From Phoronis australis (lineage: Eukaryota > Phoronida > Phoronidae), in NCBI GenBank assembly GCA_002633005.1, contig NMRA01000311.1, positions 73,839 to 137,838 on the forward strand: a stretch of 64,000 bases of DNA, written 5' to 3'. Numbering within the stretch: the first letter of the stretch is position 1; each line of letters starts with the position of its first letter. A program made the translations under genes and the position numbers. A model generated the notes under the pieces. The model ran no database searches. It saw nothing but the letters and a program-made list of their open reading frames with translations, and had not been told where the DNA came from. Positions 10,301 to 22,300 of this stretch are shown here, one piece after another.

Positions 10301-13300
10301 TTACAACGCTGAATATATGTGCTAACTGCGAAGCGATACCAAAGCTTGTTTACAGTGAGACAACACATGACAAAAACAAAACCCATTGCAGCGTTTTGGC
10401 CAATTTTTATGGTATTTCTTCGGAATCTGCGAAAGAAGGATAATTGTACACTAATTTTTGAAGAGGAATTCAGTTCAAGAAACAACACATGATAAAAACC
10501 CATTGCTGCGTTTTGGCCAATTTTTAAATTATTTCTTTGGAATCCGCTAAAGAAGGATTGTACACTAATTTTTGAAGAGGAATTCAGTTCAAGAAGCCAG
10601 AGACTGAACAAAATGACCAATTTCTGTCCACGGCATTTCAATTGATTTCAGCCAGTATTTTATTGCCATGGAGAGATCACTATTGTCCTTTGCTGTTCAG
10701 TAGGAATTTACTTTTTGTCAAGGGTGGACGGCGACACCGTTTTTCCCAGTTGATGTAGATAAGCATTGTCCAACTACAAGATGCCACTGAGCGACCGGGT
10801 TTTATAATGATTCTTTGGCGCAGTTTAAAGTTAAGTAGGATCCTTGAAAAAATGTTCAAATTTGGCAATTTCGGTGCATCTTCTCTTAAAAATGACTGAT
10901 CAAATTGATGTGAAACTTGGAGATGCTATGGTTTATACACAGCCCTCCAAAATGCTGTTAGGAATTGCTTTTAAAATGTTTCACTTTTGAATAGGAGCAA
11001 ATGTTGGACTTGTATGAAAAAATTCAAGAGTTTGCATAAAATGAAAACTAACATTTTTAAGATTTCATCTGAGTATTTGTATTAAACAAAATTTTATCAT
11101 CTTTGTGGTTTTGGTATGAATGTAACTTTTTTTCTAAATTTTACTAGTATATAAACATGATCATACATCCTAATTAATGGCAAATCAAAGAAGTCAATCA
11201 GAATCCACAGCCTTCCTACTTTCAAAAAATATATATACTTCAAATTTACCGACTAAGTTAAAATTGTTTAAATAATTTGTAGATATTTTTCTAAATACTC
11301 AAGACTTATTAATATTCGATACTACATACCCTCAACACCTATTTGCATTGATTTTTTTGCCTAGAAGTTAGAGCTGCATTGTTCCCTGTCTTGTTGGCTA
11401 TGAAAGAATATTGAATAAGACCTTTTGCTCTATTCAATGTCGTTATACTCCTTGCAGTGATAGGATTCCATTTCCAACCCGAGTCACAAGCAATGCTTGC
11501 ATTCACCGTGCTGGTACGTCATCAGTTGTGCTTTATCTTTTTTCAGGCGTAACTTCATCTCAGCTGGTGCAGCAGCGGGTATTGCCTCTGCGTTCGGTGC
11601 CCCCGTTGGAGGTCTGTTGTTCTCCATGGAGGAGGTCTCATCGTTCTGGAATGAGAAGCTGTCGTGGCAGATCTTCTTCTGCTGCATGGTGTCCACATTT
11701 ACTACAGACTTGTTCAACTCGGCCTTCGAGGCATTCCATTATGATGGAGACTTTGGACTGTTCAAGACAGACAGATACATATTGTTTCAGGTATCGCCTT
11801 ACCTTGAAACGTCACAAAATTAATCCTTATGATACAGTTAATAGCTTTATAGCTTTTTTAAGGAGGTGTTTGATAATTGGTTGTAGAGAGTGATCAATTG
11901 TCGAAATTCTCTGGGGTAATATAATTGTATTATTGGAAATGAAGTTGAAATCTTTTATTAGTTGTGATTGCTATGCCAAATATTGTGGCCGTTGCGTGCC
12001 AGTTATATTTGGCTCACATTGCTTTCAATGTGCACAGTTGTATTCAGTTACTATACATGCAATAATGTGAGTTTGATATTTTGTCTTTTTTTGTCTTTTT
12101 CGCAGTGCATTGTATAATTCTGATGTACAGGTAAACACAGGAATAACATGTTCTTTACAAACTGGCACTTCAGGGTCCATAGTCAATAACATGTAGTGTT
12201 TTACTTGTTTGGAAAATTCAGACTACAATGGAAATGATATTGTTTGTTCTGCAGATTCGTGTTATGGCCTGGTGACTTCTATCAGTTGAGCATTGTGTGA
12301 CTTTAATTCACTTTAAGCCTTGATTGGTGTAAGTCATATGTTGATTAGTTGCGATAGCTTCACATTACCATGTGTCACATTACAATGTTTGCTCCATGCT
12401 TTTGGCTTGAATGTGATGCCTGCAATTCAGGACCGTACACTTTTGGCTTGAATGTGATACCTGCAATTCAGGACCATACAATTCAGGACCATACACTTTT
12501 GCTAGGAAAGTTAAAATGCTGTCATGGAGAGAATTTCAGATTTTCTTACTGAGTCACTTTAGATTTTTGATATCGTAGCTGGTTCTGGTCTGTCACTCCG
12601 ANCCCTAGCCTATTGAGGAGAAAATGACCATGCCTTTCCATTTTGCAAAGTATGCCCTCTACTGGCCACTTTATGGTACCAATAAACAACCCTAGAAGGA
12701 TACCGTATGCGGTGCAATTGTGGGCGCATTTCAACGCTCTGCGTTGCTCTTGTTTGAAAAGCTGCACAAAAGTACGTAAGCAAGGGTAAACAAAGTTTAA
12801 AGTGACATCATGTACCAAACAACCAAACAATGAGCAAAACATACTCGCACCATTTCTGTTCGTATAAGATGGATTTCTTTTTCCAAAATGGTCAACTGAA
12901 AAAATACCAAACAGACCAGAACCAACTGTGCATTTTGTCCCATTAGTGTGTTGGTTGTGCTGGGACCCTGAAGTGCCTGAGATTGCATTACCGCCGTTGT
13001 TATGTTGTTTGTTGTTTTCTCATCATGACCAATTTTTCTACAGGTACAGCCGGCTTCCTCAAAAATCGGTGCTTATTGAGCTATATGTAGGTCTCTAAAC
13101 TAATCAAGTGGTAGTAACAGATAAACATTTGGCAAGTCAAAGTCTTTCATGTGTCGTCTTAAGTAATGTTGTTTACCCATTTTCAAACTTCAAAGACCCG
13201 ACTATGTTCGTCACGCAATATGTGGTAACACAATATCAACGTCCCAGTGTTAATGGTGAGGACTACACATTGTTAGTTACATACCACATATAATCGGGTA

Positions 13301-16300
13301 TTCACTGAGTATGTACCAACGGTCAACGGGAAACTGGCATCCATGACACTCAAAAGCTGAATGGTTGGTAGGTCTCCCTGCTTGTGGTAAGATAACCGGA
13401 ATTACAATTTTTACTGAAATGTTGCCAGGTCAAGAACGGTCTGGCCGTCAACATCCTTGCCTTCATCCCAACAGTATTCATCGGACTCTTTGGCGGCATT
13501 CTGGGTTCCTTATTCACGTTTGTCAACCTCAAGATAGCAAGATCACGCAAGCGCCTATTGTCCAATGTAAAACAGCCTTGGAAGCAGAAAGTCATCCGCG
13601 TAGTTGAGCCAGTCATCATTATTGTAAGCGGGCATTCTTGTGTTAATATACACGGATTTCTTTCCTTGAGGATGTACTGGTTATCCTGAATTATTCATAT
13701 TTGTGTTGAGGAAACCCAAACTCTCAGTAAATCTCCAAAACGCTGTTAAGAATTGTTTTACAATGTTTCACTCGTTAGGACTTTTTTATCAAAAATATCA
13801 AAAAACATAGTTTAGAAAACTGACCGCATTTTAAGTTTTACCCTTTGATGTTTAGTATATCAGTAATTTGGTAATTTAATGCAACCGTCTTGCTGTGAAT
13901 GTAATCTGAAGCATAAATTTATTTTTTTGCTTTCAGACAAGAAATGATCTCTTGGCCTAATCAACGGCTGACTGGTATAAAGTTCTAGCAAAATGAAATT
14001 CTAAAATGCCTTTTTTTTCCTAAAGTATATATTTTTACTGACTGAGCTTAATTGAGTAGTCGTTTGTACTAGACAATATATATGGCTCATTTCACAGGCT
14101 TGCTTATAAAGTTGTTCATAAACTTTAACACTCCTAATGTATCTCTTAGGTATGTTTTGTCACCATCTCCGTCTTTCTACCGCTGGCATTTGGTTGTACA
14201 AGAGTGGCGTGCACTCATCCATCTGAGAAAAATTCTAGGTGAGCTCTATTTAGTTGTTCAGCTATTGCCATGTTGTTACTCTTTTAGACCTAATTGTGAA
14301 ATGCAATTAGACCTTGTGTCAAGATAATGAGGTCTGAATTTACGATTCTCCAATCAAGTTATTTTTCATAAACGTCATTGCTGAAATTGTCGTTTCCAAT
14401 TTTTAATTGCTGCCATCCTTGCTATAATTTATCAAGATTTGACAGTGTTTTGTGACATCTATGGTGTACAAACCATGCCAACCATGAATTCTTATTGTTC
14501 ATTTTTGTTGTAAAATTTTACAAAATGTAATAATAATTATTAACATTTTACTTGACCGTCTTCCATGTTGAGGAGCTACCCTGCTTGTTCTGTGCAGTGT
14601 AGATTTCATGAAAAATCTTACACAGTCACGCCAATTTCAAATCGAAGTTTGAAACAAAATACTGTTTTTGTTGTTCTCTAATGGTTCTTCTCACCTTTAG
14701 TTTTCTTTTGATTTTTTTCGTGACAAAAAGATTTTCTCCTTCAACTTGTGTTTTATAAAATGGGATTCTGGTTGAAAAGCGAAATCGTATCATTGAGTTG
14801 ATCCAGCTTATTTTTGAGTTACTCCACTAGTCTGTCACTTGGTTCTTCACGAGTCACTGCACACAAGAGGGATTGCTTGGACTTTGCCATTAATGTTACA
14901 GTCTGTGGCCAACTTAGCTCTCATCACCTGAGAAGCATAAGTAATAAGAGCTTCTGACCTTGGCAGTTGGAAGATGCTTGCTACTGTAAGCTGATTTGTT
15001 GTACACTTTCAGCTTGTGCCTGAATACTGGATTTCAAGGCAATTTTAAACCATTCCTTGCCGAGAGAGACGTTGAAAACTACACCTGCCCTCAGTGGGTG
15101 ACTGTTACCATGGGCAACACCACATGGAGTAATGGCAGTTTCAATCAAGGTTTGTTGAATAAGGGAAGATGAATTATAAAAATATATATTATATTTATGT
15201 GCCGTTATTATTATAAATTAACACCTCTTTTAGTCAAAATTTCATTTTAAAAAAGGCATATTCAAACAATTTTAATGACACCTTTTTAATAAATGAAAAC
15301 TTCACCAGTTACCTCAAAAATGCTTTTAGGAATTTTAGATTAGTCTTTTAGTTTGGTTTCTATGACATTAGTCATCTTGCAAAATGTAAGGTATTTTTGT
15401 AAAAACATAGCAGTCGTATTCGTCTTTATTACATTAAGCAAAACCCAGGCCTTTGTACCAAAAATTTACAGTGTTTTTGAGACTGATGAATAAATATTAA
15501 GTTTGGGGAGTTCCAGCAAAATCCACTGAGCTGTTTTCGAGAACTCGTGTTCTAAGTTCAAATTAAGTCAATTTGCTACTTTTACTAGTTCATAAAGTTT
15601 GTTCGTTGATAAATGAATTAGAATAAGGTTTGAGATAACCTTAAGTCATGTTTTTTTGATTTTATGAGAAATACCCAATTCCTGACATTGGCTTCCATTC
15701 ACTCGGTGGAGATGTCGGGAAGTAAACTCGAACTGCCTCGAAGGACATTGTTTGCTTAATATTAAGGGATCACCCTTGCACTTGCAATAAACCAAATGAA
15801 TAAAATCTCATATAGCTTATTGCATATACTAATCCAGATTTTGTTCTCCTGATGGAGTCTCTGAATGCTGGAAAGGCATGCTGTGCCTGTAAATTTCGTA
15901 ATTTCACAGTTGCTAAAACCTTCTGAAACTGCGGGTCTGTGTGAGTTAAAAGTTATTCTAACCTAGAGGGTAATCTTATTTTGTGGAGGGGATTTTTTGG
16001 CCCAATGAGGGTAATTTTGCATGATTTTATAACGTTTTTCAAGACATTGAGGGATCTGGCTGATTGTTATATTCTACAACCCGTCTTCACTGTTGTAGTG
16101 GCCACCTTGCTGTTTGTCAACGGTGAACATGCCATTCATCACCTGTTCTCACGTGGAACTCATCTCCAGTTTGACTATGCTCCACTCTTGGTGGTGCTGG
16201 TCATCTATTTCTTCTTTGCATGCTGGTCAGCTGGAACATCCATCTCAAGTGGACTCGTAGTTCCCATGTTGTGAGTAATAGTTTTAAATTTTCTTAATAT

Positions 16301-19300
16301 CAGGAGACGCTGTTGTAATGTCAGGATAGTGTGTGTAGAAAGTTGGGTTGTATTAAACCAAGCTTCTAAAAGAAACCTTGGGTTGGATTAACTTGAAAGT
16401 ATGGAAGCCCGCACTTCTGTGACTGATGTTAAAGGTGTTTAAAAATGAGAGTTGTGCTCAGTTGCTCTTCCATAAATGTATAGTGAAGCCTGCTTAATGT
16501 CATACCTTGAGTTTTGACGCAAGTTATGAGAGTAAGCAGGATTTTCCATGACCTGGCTTACCGGCAATTGTAGCAACTTGCATAAGCTGACCATGCTAAT
16601 TGAATGAAAACTCTTAGGGAAAGATAGCCATACAGTCAGGAAACAAATGATTTTTACACCCGCCACTGAAGTCTGACCAAGCAATTGTAAATTGAAGTCT
16701 GGTGAATTAGGTTATTTTTAGATAGAAATGTGAAGGTATGTATTAGTGGATGAGAATCAATTGATGGTGATCTTGTGGTGATGTCCAGGAATATGACAAT
16801 AAATAGTGACATTATATGGATTGTTTTACATGGGTTTACTGGGAAATGATTCGTTTTTTGTCATTTATGACAAAAATCAGGATATCTGATTATTGGTATG
16901 ACATTGAGTGGCAGATTTCTTCATGATCTTGCACAATTTTATTAATAGTTATTTCATAAAATGAACAATTTTCACATTGCATTTGCATTTGCATTCTGTA
17001 ATTCTGCCTAGATATATTGGTGGTTGCTATGGTCGGGTCGTAGGTCGCGCCATGGTAGACATGTTTGGCGTTCACATGGCTGGCAGTGGTGATAATTACT
17101 GGGCGTGGATGGACCCGGGTGCGTTCGCATTGATAGGTGCTGCCTCCTTCTTTGGTGGGGTATCGCGCCTCACTATGTCACTCACAGTTATCATGGTAAG
17201 GCTATGTCATATTAATAATTGTACAATTAACACTTACCTTACCTTAAAATCCAGCCGCTCTCTGCTAGTTTGGTAATTGGCCCAATTATATTACACACAC
17301 AGCAGAATTGATTGACAAACAAGAATAATATGTCAACTTGTCCAAAAATTTTAGATTGTAAAAGTCACATTTTTGTGCACTTTTCAATTTCAAAACCTAA
17401 GGAACTACTTAATATTTTTATGCTATTTGAAAACTTAAAAAAGGCTATTGTCGCCCTCCATTGTGTTTATGATAGATATGATTATCTAGAGAACAATAGC
17501 ATCAGCAAATTAACTTTTTTAGTCTTTTTGTAATATTTAAAATGTACCAAAGCCAAAACTACTCTCCACAGTTGCTGGCTGTAACTCTGTGCAAAAGCCA
17601 GAGAAAAACCATTTGGGTGTAATAACAACTGTCAATGTTGAGACACTAGTGCCAGCTATTACCTTTCCACTTCATTAGCTCAGATCTACATCAATACAAA
17701 GGGTGTGCTGCATAAGGCATCATAAAAGTCCTCTGGGGCTGTGGGAATCTGAGCAGTGACCAGTGTAAGGAAGAAATTCTCCACATGTGGTTCTGTGATG
17801 GAAGGCGGGCTTATTGCTGGTTCAGAAGCACTGTTTTTGTTTTTGTTTCTCAATTTTCTAGATGGAGATAACTAATGATATTCAGTTCTTACTTCCTATC
17901 ATGGTGGCGGTGATGGTGTCCAAGTGGATTGGTGACTTTGTCACCCACCCTCTCTATCACGCCCTCCTTGAACTGAAGTGTATTCCTCACCTGTCAGCAG
18001 AGCCTGTTGTCGTACACGAAGGTCATAAAACGTAAGTTGACGTTATTGTAGCCCTTCTGCTGTTACTCTCCTTGCTATAGTCGACAATGTGTATCCCTCG
18101 CTTGTCCGTGCAGAACCCCTTGTCTTGCGCAAAAGTCATAAAAAATAAGCTGATCTAATATACACGTACTCGTCATGAATAGCTTGTAAATTGATGAACA
18201 GTAGTTTCCTGGCATGGAAAACTCATGAATAATGAAAGTAGGGTAAAGTCACATACTTTTGAAAAAGTTCATAAAATAACTGAAAATTCAAATCATGTCT
18301 TGAGTTGATGAAATTTATAACAATTGGCCAAAATCATCTTCAAAAAATTAGTAATGTTTATTTGTGTGGGAAAGATAATGAAAAGTGACACGTTTATCCT
18401 AGAAAACTCGTGGAAGTATACCGTATCAAGTCAAGTTTTTGCCTTCCATTCTGTTTCCAATGTTAGCCAAGAGCTCTTAGACTTTTTCAGACACATGTCT
18501 AGGGTAGTTGATGTAGTCTACCTAGAGCACTCGTCTCACACGCACACCTACTATATAAATTGTTCTGTTTAAGCCACAAGATGGTGGACAAATAAAATTT
18601 TAGTTCATGAATTTTTGTATTAAAATAACTTTTTAGAAGATTTTAATCTCGTGTTAGTATTGTTTGTTTAGCATAACTGTCACCTAACAACTCTTGGTAA
18701 TTTTATAGCAGTGTAGAAACCCTATGAAATATAGGCCATATAAAACAAATCTTGTTCTCATCTGTTTTTTGTTGCTCAATTACTCAATAAATAAAATCTA
18801 CACAAGACGAGCAAAAATGATGCCCGGATTTGTTTTTTTACTCATTGCTTGGTAAATTATTGGTTTGCAAACGTTGGTTACCCTTGGTTACGTGATCTTG
18901 TGTAGCTTTTCATACAAAAAAATCACAAGACCTTGACTGAAATTAACACGGGCAGACATTTTTATTAGTCGGAGACCTCAAAATGAGGTCAGAAGCAACT
19001 TTGTTTTTTTTGGCCTTAGCAATTATTTTTGTACCAAACAGAAGTATGCTAATTGTAGAGTCAATCTTGAGCTGTACTCGGCCAAGCACATCATGTCCTC
19101 GCCAGCGGTGTGTGTTCATCATATGGAACCTGTCCAGAGATTGGCTCATCTCCTGCTGGACACTCCCCACGGAGGATTTCCCCTGTTTGAGAAAACAAGA
19201 GAGGGTGATGAGGTGTTTGGGGGGTTCATTACCAGGTAAGTTTTGGCAAAGTGTACTTCTATGGAATCATGTTGCCAGCATTTGATATGTGCTGAAGATT

Positions 19301-22300
19301 TTTGTTTTATTTTTGTTGATATTTTGCATGGATTCTTTGATGGAGCATTTTATGCCGTCCTTGAACATGCTATGAACATTCCCACTAAATAAGATTGGTT
19401 CTAACCCCAGTGGTTAAGGCAAACGGTGGGGTATGGAAAATTGAACTAGACTGTATTTATCCACCTTGGCTGAGTCGCGCTCGGCTCACGATCAAAGGGA
19501 TGCCGCCAAGCTGCTCTAGTCATCGAGTCACGAGCGAGGATAATTGGCTTCGCTCATGCGGATATGATCAGCTGATTACAATCTAGCTAGCAGACTGTAC
19601 TTTTTATGGAGAGAGTTTTACGTAGTTTTTACTGTAATATGTGAAAAGAGGAGCGAAAACAAATATGAGTACAACTTTGAATTTTTCAAATCGGCCCAGG
19701 ATAAGAGATTTTGCAACACAGCAACACTCACGATTACTTTCATTCGGCGCGCACTAATACAAAAATATAGGACCCAAGTTATTTAGATTTTGGAACACAT
19801 GCATTGCAATATTCAAAATACGTTTATTATGAATCTTACAAGCTGTAAAACGACGTTGTTAATTTCATTGTGTTCATTCATTGTCATCCGTCAAATCGGC
19901 AATTTCCGAGATGTGATCTGCGGCGTGCGCGTATGTGTACAAAACACGTGATTGTTATGTTCCTGAAGTACGAAAATTAAGAAGGCTTTAACATGCCGTT
20001 ATTATTGACAGGGACACGATAAAACGAATTTGGATTTTGACTATAGTCTTGATACAGCGATCTGACTGACCACTGCGTCAGTGTCTCCGTTAGACCCAGA
20101 AATTTCACACAGCCCGGGTAGTTCATTTCGTCCCCAACATGTAGATCGAGCCTTGGACTATTAATACTCCACGGCAGAGCTAACGACAGTCGGCCTGTGC
20201 ACACAAAATCTGTGAGTTAACCAGCACTCACCTTGCACGTTACAGCCGTTTAAGTGAAAAACAATCTAGTAAACGCCATTTTCTTGCATAATCCTCCGCC
20301 TTTTGTAACAAAAAAGTCTATCGTCGATGACCCGCACACGCACGCTCACTCACTCTCATACACAGACGACCTTCAAAACAAACGTCACGTGACAACAACA
20401 TGTGTGTTCATCCAGAGATTTTTCTCTTGTTGTGGAGTACGATGTAGCGCACATTTGGACTTAATCGCAATTAATCTGGACTCCACATGAACTTTAAAAA
20501 TTGTAAAACATCAGGAAGATTTCAGGTAATTTGTTGAGTCGAAACTATATTTTTATTCAAGAGTACAAGTTTTCCTATTGACGATGGCGATTCAGCGGCG
20601 ACGCATCAGTCGGCAAGTTTTCGCCCTGTGATGAGCACAATTTTTTGAAAAATTATCGTAATTTAACAACGGAAGTTCATAGCAATGCACCACAATTTTG
20701 TAGAAAGACTGTCATAGGCTAAAAATTCGTCACAAAGCGTAAATTTTATGAATCCTAGCTTCCGATTTTACCCGTTTGGGAAACCGGCTTTCAACTGCCG
20801 TAGGCTACAATAAGAATCCCCTCCCCGTGAAATGATTTTTTCTAAGCGTTTATTAGAGCCAATACAGTATACAGCTTTCCACCAAGGCTAGGTGATACTA
20901 CGACATTATTCTTTGTTGCATTAGTAACTGGTCTTGGCTAATATTATCATTTTATGGCCTGGTCATCCATTCAGCCAAAAGTAGTTCCAGAGGTGGCTTA
21001 TCAGCCAATTATTCACGCATGCTGACTCACAATAGAAGCCTGATAAGAGTGAAGGTGGATAAATGCGGTGTTCCTACAGTTTCTTGTTTTAGTGGATGTG
21101 TTCACGACATGAATTATGTTTAGGTATTGGTAAAAGTTTCACAATCTTATGAATTTCTTATCATAAACTTATCATTTATTGCACGAAGGGCAATGTGACA
21201 TAGAGAAAGTGCTTTCGTTGGCTTAAGGTTATGTAAGATCCTAAAAAATTGTCCAAATTTGGCAAATTTTTGGAATGTCATACCTCAAAAATGGCTGATT
21301 GGGTTTCTTAAGAAAGTTTCAGATATTATGCACTTTGTATTGTTCTCCAAAACTTTGTTAAGACTTTTATGATTTCCATGGAAAAACTGATAAAAGGAAA
21401 ACAAAAAGATAATTTAGAGAACTGTAGCAGCGTTTTTGAGAATTAATCTTGAACATTTGTGTCTGATAAAATTTTATCATGTTATAGAAGTGATTGTTTT
21501 GCCATCAATAAACATTTTTTGCTAAATTTTACTAAAAAAACGTCATCACATGACACGATTAATGGGGTCCGTCATTGATAAAATGTGAAAATTTTAATTC
21601 TTCGGGCTTTTTACTTTCAGAAAATAATTACATACTTTTACTGAATTAAAATCTATAATTTCTTGGTATTTGTCTAAGTACGCATACTTGGCAGTAGCGT
21701 CATGCATAATCTTAAGGATTTTCTGAAATGTTGCCGTGAACCGTATCGTCTTATAGAATTTTAATACGGATTCATAGATTTTAACTCGTGTTTCCATGGT
21801 TTCTATTGAAGAAACATCAAAGTTGTTATAATTAGTGAGGGAGAATATTTCCCTTGCAACTAGAAAATGAATCAGTGCCGGTATGTTTTAAGGTGATAAA
21901 GTTTGTGTTATCACAACTTTCTCTCATTTGCTGTACTTGTTTAATAGCTGAGCTGTGAACAAGTAACCGACCATCAGTTGCTATTGGCAGCTTAACCATG
22001 CAACTGAAAAACTTGTAGCATTTATGCTCTCAACATGCTTGACCATTTGTTCAATAATTGTCCTACCTTCAATGATTGTGTTACACTGTTTGGATAAATG
22101 AAATTACGAAACTTTTTAAATTGACTGATTTTGATTTTGAATTCTTCATCATATGCTGATGGTGTTTGGTTTTTAAATCGCATGCTAAATCTTTCATTAG
22201 TAACCAGTCTCAGACGTTTTACTGTGTTTAAGTCACTTAGAAGTGACTTTCATATCACTTAGAAGTGACTTTCAAGTCACTTAGAAGTGACTTATAGATT

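Noticed and set aside
15841-15933. Exon starting after ATCCAG in CLC intron 10
   Set aside because: It gives an in-frame stop without a usable donor and no CLC similarity; the acceptor at 16098 restores the ClC-6-like sequence.
20254-20490. 78-codon frame identical in both CATG elements (also 24436-24672)
   Set aside because: Identity reflects recent copying of the whole element; no domain and low coding potential.
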